This document shows positions 25,089 through 31,890 of a stretch of DNA of 64,000 nt, piece after piece. Position numbers and translations under genes: made by a program. Source of the stretch: Flavobacterium geliluteum (GTDB lineage Bacteria; Bacteroidota; Bacteroidia; Flavobacteriales; Flavobacteriaceae); assembly GCF_017948595.1 (NCBI RefSeq), contig NZ_JAGFBV010000001.1:124001-188000 (forward strand), read 5' to 3'. The notes below the pieces were generated by a model, which was given only the letters and a program-made list of their open reading frames with translations, ran no database searches and was not told the DNA's origin. Position 1 is the first letter of the stretch, and each line of letters starts with the position of its first letter.

Positions 25089-25427
25089 TTATAATTTTAT
25101 TTTTAATAAAATTAAATCATTTTTTGTTACCGATGGCGATATGTTTTGAGAGAGTTTTTCGGCAACAAGATTGGCAACTTTGAGTGCGTCTTCTTCAGAT
25201 TCAAAACTCTTAACCTCACTAATAACAGGAATGATAGATTGTTTGATTAAAATTTTATTATCATTTGAAATAGTATAACCCCAACCGGTTAGAGTTTGAA
25301 AAGATGCAATTTGTAGTGGTTCTTTTTTTGAGCAAGCTGCGAAAGCTAAAACAGCCAATAAAACGAATAAATTCTTCTGGATTTTTGTCCAGAAGAATTG
25401 TTTTTTTAAATTAATTATCATCGTCAT
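25089..25427 (-). CDS. DUF4907-like small lipoprotein
   Basis: A 112-residue predicted lipoprotein: the signal segment LFVLLAVLAFAACSK gives a lipobox cysteine near residue 27. The mature part (TGWGYTISNDNKILIKQSIIPVI...FESEEDALKVANLVAEKL) fits the DUF4907 family as I recall it, whose function is unknown. I start it at the ATG at 25427, 17 bases inside the end of the kelch gene, because AGGAAGAG, a Shine-Dalgarno-like sequence rare in this genome, lies just upstream. A start at 25421 is possible. It sits between a kelch lipoprotein and the kinase, so it may belong to the signal input. Confidence 0.7.
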   Translation of the reverse strand: MTMIINLKKQFFWTKIQKNLFVLLAVLAFAACSKKEPLQIASFQTLTGWGYTISNDNKILIKQSIIPVISEVKSFESEEDALKVANLVAEKLSQNISPSVTKNDLILLKIKL

Positions 25428-26415
25428 TTTGCTCTTCCTGTGGTTTAAATTCCCATGCATCATCAAAATAAGTCGTTCCGGTTCTGCCCAACATGTAAAA
25501 ACCTCTATTGTTGATGCTAAATCCAACAGCATCTGTTCTGGCAGCACCTTCCATAGCTGTTCTTTCCTCCCATAAATCGGTCGTAGGATTGTACTCCCAA
25601 ACGGTTTTTAGACCTTCACCACCTACTATATATCCTAAACCGCTCATTGTAAAACTAGATGCATTCGAGCGCGTAATAGCATAATCATCATTGTAGCTGT
25701 AATCGTCATCGTCATCTTGGTCAATGTCTCGCTTTCTTGTCCAAACATCTGTCGAGGGATCAAATTCCCAAAAATCTTCCTGATTGATTCCGTTGTTGGC
25801 ACCAGTTCCTAAATATGCTTTGTTGTTAATGACAAATACGGTTGCGTTACGTCTTTTGTTTCCGCTGAAACCACTTACCAATGTCCATGTGTTGGCATTG
25901 TCATCATATTGATAAAAATCTTTTAAGTAATTTCCATCATAACCCGTACCAAAAAAAGCTTTTCCGCCTACTTGAAAACCAACTGCAGAATAACGTGCTG
26001 TTCCTCCAAAATCTGTTTTTTGTGACCAAGAATTGGCAACCGGATCATACTGATAAAAATCTTTCAGCTTGTTTGTTCCGTCATAACCAAGGCCTACATA
26101 CCCTTTTCCATTGAGTTCAAAACTTGAGGCTGCGCTTCTTCCAATACCTGTAAAATCAGCTTTTTGTTCCCAATAATCACCGTTTGAATTGTACGCCCAT
26201 AAATCTTTTAAATAAACATCACCTGTATAACCGGTTGTTATGTAAGCGTAATCTCCGATAACAAAGCTGGTAGCACTAGATCGTGCAGGGCCATCAAATG
26301 CCGATTTTTTAATCCAGTTTCCTACTAAATCATCGTCATCATCATTGCTACAGCCTATAAAAAACAGACTGGAAAATAGTGAGGCAAATAATATTCCTTT
26401 TTTTAAATTATTCAT
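25411..26415 (-). CDS. Kelch-repeat lipoprotein
   Basis: A 334-residue predicted lipoprotein (FFIGCSNDDDDD gives a lipobox followed by an Asp run). At least five kelch-type blades of about 50 residues follow, each with the pattern YAY..NGDYWEQKADF.G..R..ASSFELNGKGYVGLG.DG. The C-terminus ends in QEEQNDDDN. Kelch propellers bind proteins or sugars. The acidic stretch after the lipobox and an internal run DQDDDDDYSYNDD suggest calcium binding. The gene leads the operon with DUF4907, kinase and regulator; a TACTTTTG promoter lies at 26458-26465. Confidence 0.8.
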   Translation of the reverse strand: MNNLKKGILFASLFSSLFFIGCSNDDDDDLVGNWIKKSAFDGPARSSATSFVIGDYAYITTGYTGDVYLKDLWAYNSNGDYWEQKADFTGIGRSAASSFELNGKGYVGLGYDGTNKLKDFYQYDPVANSWSQKTDFGGTARYSAVGFQVGGKAFFGTGYDGNYLKDFYQYDDNANTWTLVSGFSGNKRRNATVFVINNKAYLGTGANNGINQEDFWEFDPSTDVWTRKRDIDQDDDDDYSYNDDYAITRSNASSFTMSGLGYIVGGEGLKTVWEYNPTTDLWEERTAMEGAARTDAVGFSINNRGFYMLGRTGTTYFDDAWEFKPQEEQNDDDN

Positions 26416-26457
26416 AAGTGTATTAGATTTATTTCTGAAACGAATTTTTTATTGTTT

Positions 26458-26465
26458 CAAAAGTA
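26458..26465 (-). promoter_or_regulatory. Candidate promoter of the kelch-kinase operon, with an adjacent inverted repeat
   Basis: TACTTTTG on the minus strand, 43 bases upstream of the kelch ATG. Just upstream of it lies an 8-bp inverted repeat TCTTCTTT/AAAGAAGA (26475-26494), in the place where an activator or a -33 element would act. The regulator gene has the same TACTTTTG at 23906-23913. Confidence 0.45.
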
Positions 26466-26672
26466 GTGGGGTTGTCTTCTTTAAAAAAAGAAGATATATG
26501 TATGACGCTATTTGATAGACAGAATGGCTCTTTTTGGCGTTGAGTCTATTATTTGGTCCCAAAGCCTCGTTGTAGATGAGTTTTGTCTGTTAATAGTCAA
26601 AATAGGCGTAGCTGTATATGTTATAGTGTTGCCCGAAATTGTGCCTTTTATATTTGTTTAAAAAAGGAGATT

Positions 26673-27998
26673 ATGCACAAGTTTTTATGGATGTTGTTTT
26701 TTGCATTTACAATAGTGTCATGTGGCACAGATACTGATGCTGGAGAGTTTGTTGTGGGATCTGATTATTTGGCGATTAATAACAAAGTGGTTTTAATAGA
26801 TACCATGACGGTTGAGATGTCTACCATTAATTTTGATTCGCTGGTTACATCAAATCAAAGCCGAATTCTCGTTGGAAATTATGATGACCCTATTTTCGGA
26901 AAGGTAAAGTCATTGAGTTATTTTCAGTTGTCGACAGATACTTATAATTTGAATATTGGAAGCGGTTCTGATACGGAGGCTACCAATTATGTTTTAGATT
27001 CTATTTCGATGATTCTCAGATACGATAATTATTATTACGGAGATACAACCAAAGTGCAAACTTTTGATATTCATCGATTGACTCAAAAAGTAAAACCCAA
27101 TATAGATGATGATCAATTCTATAATAATTCGACGCTCACTTATGATACTGAAAGTTTAGGAACAATTTCGTATAAACCACGCCCAACAGAAAAAGATTCT
27201 ATCAATATAAAAATGAATCGTGATTTTGGTGAAGCACTTTTTCAAAAATTCAAAAAAAGAGAAATAACCGATTTTGATAGTTTTGCAGAATACCTCAAAG
27301 GGCTTGTTATCGTGCCTGCTACGGCAAATTCTTCGAGTGTTATAGGTTTTAATCTAACCAGTAGACTCAGAATGTATTATTCTAAATATCAGAGTGGCGC
27401 AGAAGAATCATTGATCAAAGATTTTGAGATTTTGGTTCCGGCGAGACAATTCAACTCTATCTCCTTAGATAAAACGGGAACTTTAATACAGAATTTACCG
27501 GTTTCCAGTAGTAAATTATCGAGTATTCTTACGAGCAATCAGGGATTTATTCAGTCGGGTAGTGGAGTAGCTTGTCGAATTGATTTTCCAAACATCAAAC
27601 AACTTAAGCAAATTGCTGAAAACGGTGCTATTGTTGATGCCGAATTAATTTTGAAACCTGTTAATAACTCATATTCAGATCAATATCCGCTATCAGATTC
27701 TTTGCGGGTTTACACCGCTGATAATTTAAATAGAATTGGAGGTAATTTACTTAATTCTGCGGGTAAATCAGTTTTTGGAGTATTAAACAAAAAGACGGAT
27801 GAGTTTAATGAAAATGTAAAGTATTCTATAAGTATTGGAAGCTTTCTACAAAAAGAAATGCTAAAAAAGTCAGATTCCAGAGCTTCACTTATTCTAACAT
27901 TGCCAACGATATCAAAAGGCGTAAATCGACTTGTTTTGGGTGATCAGAAACATCTTAATAACAAAATTCAATTGAAAATTTATTACATCTCTTATTAA
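26673..27998 (+). CDS. DUF4270 family lipoprotein
   Basis: A 441-residue predicted lipoprotein with lipobox IVSCGT near residue 17. The pattern after it (MTVEMSTINFDSLVTSNQSRILVGNYDDPIFGKVKS) is typical of DUF4270, a Bacteroidota family of unknown function. The start ATG at 26673 is preceded by AAAAAGGAGA, a strong Shine-Dalgarno-like sequence. The next gene begins directly after the stop codon, so the pair is coupled: a surface lipoprotein and an outer-membrane barrel. The 257-base stretch upstream of 26673 contains no recognisable gene. Confidence 0.82.
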   Translation: MHKFLWMLFFAFTIVSCGTDTDAGEFVVGSDYLAINNKVVLIDTMTVEMSTINFDSLVTSNQSRILVGNYDDPIFGKVKSLSYFQLSTDTYNLNIGSGSDTEATNYVLDSISMILRYDNYYYGDTTKVQTFDIHRLTQKVKPNIDDDQFYNNSTLTYDTESLGTISYKPRPTEKDSINIKMNRDFGEALFQKFKKREITDFDSFAEYLKGLVIVPATANSSSVIGFNLTSRLRMYYSKYQSGAEESLIKDFEILVPARQFNSISLDKTGTLIQNLPVSSSKLSSILTSNQGFIQSGSGVACRIDFPNIKQLKQIAENGAIVDAELILKPVNNSYSDQYPLSDSLRVYTADNLNRIGGNLLNSAGKSVFGVLNKKTDEFNENVKYSISIGSFLQKEMLKKSDSRASLILTLPTISKGVNRLVLGDQKHLNNKIQLKIYYISY

Positions 27999-29234
27999 AT
28001 GAAAAATAAAATAGCATTCGTGAGTGGTCTCATTTTGATGTTTACAAACTCATTTTCACAAAGTATTTCAAGTTCACCTTATTCATTATACGGTGTGGGG
28101 GGGTTATACGATGCTGATTATGGCTCAATTCCCGCCATTGGATCTTCCGGAATCGCTTTGCCTTCTGATGTTTCTTTAAATAATTTAAATCCTGCATCTC
28201 TGGCCTATTTGCCGCTCAATCATTTTATGTTTGATGTTGGAGGAAAAGCAATTGCTACCACATACGAAAGCGGTTCTAGGAGCGAAAAACGTAATAATTT
28301 TCAGTTTTCTCATATTGCATTTGCATTTCCAGTTACCAAAAACTCTGGCTTTAGTGCGGCTTTGCGGCCTTATTCGAGTTCAGCATTTAAAATTTCAAAT
28401 TTAAAATTGCCCATACAAAATAGTGAGGAATTTTACTATCTGACTGCTGCAGGTTCCGGCGGATTGAACAATTTTGATTTTTCGTATGGATATCGTTTAA
28501 ATAAAAAATTAGCGGTTGGTTTATCAGCTTCATTACTTTTTGGAAATACAACTGATGACAGAAGTTATCTAATATCCAATTCGATAACAACCATTAGTAA
28601 GGAAACAAATTATAACGGTTTAAGGGCTACTATTGGTTCTCAGTACAAAATTGATTCGACCTTTACGATTGCCTCTACTTTTAAGTTGCCTGCCCGAATT
28701 AATGCGTCAAAAGTGCAAGATGTGCAAACAATTGCAAATGAAGTGGAGACCGTTATAGAATCTGACTTGGTTTCTGATACCGACAATTATTATCTGCCCT
28801 TAGAAATAGGAGTGGGTATTAGTAAAAGGTTCAAAAATAATTTGAATCTAACTTTCGATTATGAAAAAAGCTTGTGGAATGATACCAGACAATCTGAATT
28901 ATATGGTAATTTTGTAAATCAAGACCGGTTTGCTTTAGGATTGAGTTATAAATCTAAGAAAAATGTCAGAAGCTATTGGGACAGAATTCGATATGGAACA
29001 GGTGTAAGTTTTGATACGGGTTACCTCGAAGTTGATGGGAAAAGAGTTAACAATGCAGCGATTTCTTTTGGAATAACTTTACCAATAGAAAACACATATT
29101 CGGCCTTGAATATTTCGTATTCTTACGGACAAAAAGGAGCGGTTTCGGATAATCTGATCAAAGAAAATTATCATAAACTATCTCTTAATTTATCTTTAGA
29201 CGGAATTTGGTTCGTCAAGCGAAAAATAGAATAA
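27999..29234 (+). CDS. Outer-membrane beta-barrel protein, FadL-like
   Basis: A 411-residue exported protein with a signal peptide of about 20 residues (ending SFSQ). The start SSPYSLYGVGGLYDADYGSIPAIGSSGIALPSDVSLNNLNPASLA resembles FadL/OmpP1 family proteins, which also carry an NPA motif. The rest is alternating beta strands. Its ATG immediately follows the DUF4270 stop codon. It may form a surface complex with the DUF4270 protein. The FadL-type transport role is not shown by the sequence. Confidence 0.7.
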   Translation: MKNKIAFVSGLILMFTNSFSQSISSSPYSLYGVGGLYDADYGSIPAIGSSGIALPSDVSLNNLNPASLAYLPLNHFMFDVGGKAIATTYESGSRSEKRNNFQFSHIAFAFPVTKNSGFSAALRPYSSSAFKISNLKLPIQNSEEFYYLTAAGSGGLNNFDFSYGYRLNKKLAVGLSASLLFGNTTDDRSYLISNSITTISKETNYNGLRATIGSQYKIDSTFTIASTFKLPARINASKVQDVQTIANEVETVIESDLVSDTDNYYLPLEIGVGISKRFKNNLNLTFDYEKSLWNDTRQSELYGNFVNQDRFALGLSYKSKKNVRSYWDRIRYGTGVSFDTGYLEVDGKRVNNAAISFGITLPIENTYSALNISYSYGQKGAVSDNLIKENYHKLSLNLSLDGIWFVKRKIE

Positions 29235-29238
29235 TCGT

Positions 29239-30015
29239 TTAAAAATCTTTTTCCGTTACCTGATACTTGTGGTCTAAAATAGCGCTTAAAACAGTAGGAT
29301 TTGAATTCGTGTAAAAAACGGGTTCATTTTTTGCTTTAGCAGAAAAACCAACTTTTTCGCGCAAAAGAGTTTGAGTCTGGCGTGCTACTGCTTCTCCTGA
29401 ATCTATTATTTGAATATGTTCTGGTAGTATTTTTTTTATCTGCGGAATCAAATACGGATAGTGACTGCAGCCCAAAACCAGATAATCAATATTAGCATCA
29501 ATCATGGGTTGCAAATACGATTCTAGTAATTGAGTCATCTCTGGCGAGTACAGATTCCCGTCTTCTATTAGCTGAACCAAACCGTGACCTACCTGTTCGA
29601 TAATTTTGGTTTCCTGAAACATTTCGGCAGTTTTGTTAAACAACTCACTGTTTAGTGTTCCTTTAGTGGCTAAAATTCCAATTACTTGTGTTTTAGATTT
29701 AGTTGCTGCTGGTTTTATGGCTGGCTCAATACCTACAAACGGAATGTCATAATCGGCACGAAGTTCTCTAATCGCATTTGTGGTAGCAGTATTGCACGCC
29801 ACCACAATTAATTTGCAATTCATACCGATTAGAAAATCAACATTTTTTTTGCTGAGTGCAACAATTTCCTTTTTGGTTTTTTGACCGTAGGGTGCATTTT
29901 TGCTATCGGCTAAATAAATTGTTTTTTCGTTAGGAAGTAACTCATGTATGGCGCTCCAGATCGAAGTTCCGCCTATCCCGGAATCAAAAACGCCTATAGG
30001 ATTGTTGTTTGTCAT
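29239..30015 (-). CDS. murI: Glutamate racemase
   Basis: A 258-residue Asp/Glu racemase providing D-glutamate for peptidoglycan. The catalytic cysteines are C74 in VVACNTATT and C183 in LGCSHYP; FDSGIGG with D11 is also conserved. The length is standard. The gene converges on the DUF4270-barrel pair with only 4 bases between the stop codons. A TAAATTTG motif on the minus strand at 30020-30027 ends only 5 bases before the ATG, so a transcript from it would be nearly leaderless. Confidence 0.94.
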   Translation of the reverse strand: MTNNNPIGVFDSGIGGTSIWSAIHELLPNEKTIYLADSKNAPYGQKTKKEIVALSKKNVDFLIGMNCKLIVVACNTATTNAIRELRADYDIPFVGIEPAIKPAATKSKTQVIGILATKGTLNSELFNKTAEMFQETKIIEQVGHGLVQLIEDGNLYSPEMTQLLESYLQPMIDANIDYLVLGCSHYPYLIPQIKKILPEHIQIIDSGEAVARQTQTLLREKVGFSAKAKNEPVFYTNSNPTVLSAILDHKYQVTEKDF

Positions 30016-30281
30016 AGAACAAATTTACATCTTTTTAAGAATCTACAGTTATTGTAATCATTGATTATTTTATAAAATATCCTAATTTTTCTATTGCAAT
30101 ATTTTGATTTTTTTAAAAGGAAAATATAATGTGTAAAATATTTGTTTTGACTATTTTATATTCGTTCAAAGACTGTACTTAGAAAAAATAAACAAAACAT
30201 GATTTAATTAAATACCTAATGCTGTTTGCATTCGTTTAAAACGATTTTTTTAGCATAGTAAATAATCAAATTATAGAAATA

Positions 30282-30320
30282 AAAAATGGCTCAAAACTAT
30301 ATCAGTATTGAGCCATTTTT
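30282..30320. terminator. Terminator after the OmpH gene, with a long stem
   Basis: AAAAATGGCTCAA (30282-30294) pairs with TTGAGCCATTTTT (30308-30320), a 13-bp stem with a 13-base loop, flanked by A and T runs so it can act in both directions. It lies 20 bases beyond the stop codon of the OmpH gene at 30340. The remaining sequence of the 324-base gap 30016-30339 is very AT-rich and shows no gene that I can support. Confidence 0.82.
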
Positions 30321-30339
30321 AGTATTTAAGAAGCTTTTA

Positions 30340-30846
30340 TTAAAATCCTAAATCTTTTTTTACATCAGCAGTAAGGTTTGGACCATCAGCTAATAAAAGA
30401 GAAGAACCGTCTACTACGTATTGGAAACCTTTTGCTTTTCCAACTTTTTGAATAGAAGCTCTAACTTTTTCCATTAAAGGTTTTACGATATCATTTTCTT
30501 TTTGTTGTAATTCTTTTTGAGCATTGTCTCTGTAATCAACAATTCTTTTTTGCATGTCTTGCACTTCTTTAGAACGCTCTCCATTTACAGCTTCAGTTAC
30601 AGTTGCAGCTTCAGCTTCGTATTTTTTAATTTTTACTTGGTATTCTTCCACCATTTTTTTGTATTCTGCATCGTATGTACCGCTTAATTTTTGTAATTGG
30701 TTTTGAGCATCTAGCATTGCAGGCATTTTCGACATGATCTCGCTTACATCAACATGGGCTATTTTAGCCTGAGCATTCATTGTATTGTTTGCAGATAAAA
30801 TAAGTACTGCAGCAATTAGTAAAGTTTTGATTTGTTTCATCATCAT
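30340..30846 (-). CDS. OmpH/Skp-family periplasmic chaperone (short)
   Basis: A 168-residue protein with a signal peptide ending NAQA. The mature part is mostly coiled coil (YDAEYKKMVEEYQVKIKKYEAEAATVTEAVNGE) and ends in a small beta domain (KAKGFQYVVDGSSLLLADG), the Skp plan. Skp chaperones hold unfolded outer-membrane proteins for delivery to BamA. The gene follows a longer OmpH paralogue by 12 bases, downstream of bamA. Both probably serve BamA. Confidence 0.9.
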   Translation of the reverse strand: MMMKQIKTLLIAAVLILSANNTMNAQAKIAHVDVSEIMSKMPAMLDAQNQLQKLSGTYDAEYKKMVEEYQVKIKKYEAEAATVTEAVNGERSKEVQDMQKRIVDYRDNAQKELQQKENDIVKPLMEKVRASIQKVGKAKGFQYVVDGSSLLLADGPNLTADVKKDLGF

Positions 30847-30858
30847 TTAAAATATTAA

Positions 30859-31851
30859 TTAATTATTGGTCGTATTAGGTTTTTGTGTTTCGGCCTCTTT
30901 TGCTTTTTTGGCCGCTTCTCTTTCTTCTATTATTTTCTTTTTACGTTCTTCCAGTTCTTTTTTACGCTGCTCATAAAGTCTTTGTCTTTCTTCGGCTTTG
31001 TTTACTACTGGTTCCGTATTTGTTGTTTTTGCATCTGGATTTGCGATCGCATCCGTTTTTGTTGTTTCTGGTTTAGTTGTTTCAGAAACCGTGCCATTTT
31101 TCTTCGCTTCTCTTTCTGCTGCTATTGCATTTCTTCTGTCTTCGTATTCTTTCTTCTTCGCTTCTTGTTCCAGTTTGCGATCCAGAATCAATTTTTCTCT
31201 TGCGGCTCTTTTTTGATCTAGTGCTTTTTGTCTGTCTGCCATTGCTGGATTTTCATCCAACTCATTCTCCAGATTTTCTTTTTTCTCCTGCTCTTTCAAT
31301 TCTTTTTTCGAAAGTTGCTCTCTTTTCTCAGTTCGGTTTAAAGAACGAATTACCTGATCACTAATGTCGAATCTTTTATTGCTAAAAAGCATTGTAAGAT
31401 CTGATGACTTATCAAAAATAAAATCATAATTTTTGGCCTCTGCAATATCTTGCACAGCTGTAAAAACCTGATCTTGTATTGGTTTTGATAGCGCTGCTTT
31501 TTGTCTCATTAAATTCCCATCAGCTCCAAATTGTTTTTGCTGATAGTCTAACATCTCTGTTTCCAGAAATTTAATTTCTGTTTCTTTTTCTTCAATAAGC
31601 TCTTTTGTCAATAAAGCTCTTTCAGCTTTTAAATTTTCTTTCAGCTTATTGATGTCAATCTTTTTGGATTCTACATCTTGTTTCCACTTTTGGGCTTTTA
31701 GCTCCAATTGTGCTTTTGCTTCTTTGTAATCAGAAACATTTTCCAAGATATATTCCATATCGATGTAGCCGATTCTAGTCGTTCTTGTTTGAGCCTGACT
31801 TGTATTTGCTACAATCAAGGCTAAAAATATAAATAAAAACTGTCTTATCAT
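30859..31851 (-). CDS. OmpH/Skp-family periplasmic chaperone with a long charged C-terminal tail
   Basis: A 330-residue protein with a signal peptide ending SQAQ. Residues about 22-170 follow the Skp plan (RIGYIDMEYILENVSDYKEAKAQLELKAQ...EAKNYDFIFDKSSDLTMLF). Residues about 175-330 form a Lys/Glu/Arg-rich, coiled-coil tail (RQKALDQKRAAREKLILDRK) with a short Thr/Pro/Asn linker (TTKPETTKTDAIANPDAKTT). Ordinary Skp lacks such a tail. It is placed between bamA (39 bases upstream) and the short OmpH (12 bases downstream). Confidence 0.85.
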   Translation of the reverse strand: MIRQFLFIFLALIVANTSQAQTRTTRIGYIDMEYILENVSDYKEAKAQLELKAQKWKQDVESKKIDINKLKENLKAERALLTKELIEEKETEIKFLETEMLDYQQKQFGADGNLMRQKAALSKPIQDQVFTAVQDIAEAKNYDFIFDKSSDLTMLFSNKRFDISDQVIRSLNRTEKREQLSKKELKEQEKKENLENELDENPAMADRQKALDQKRAAREKLILDRKLEQEAKKKEYEDRRNAIAAEREAKKNGTVSETTKPETTKTDAIANPDAKTTNTEPVVNKAEERQRLYEQRKKELEERKKKIIEEREAAKKAKEAETQKPNTTNN

Positions 31852-31890
31852 AACATTACTTTATTTGATGATTTTTAACCAAATATATTA

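Noticed and set aside
30883..31364. Open plus-strand frames opposite the long OmpH gene
   Set aside because: They are Phe/Leu/Ser-rich shadows of the Lys/Glu-rich coiled coil on the other strand; no start signal or known domain is present.
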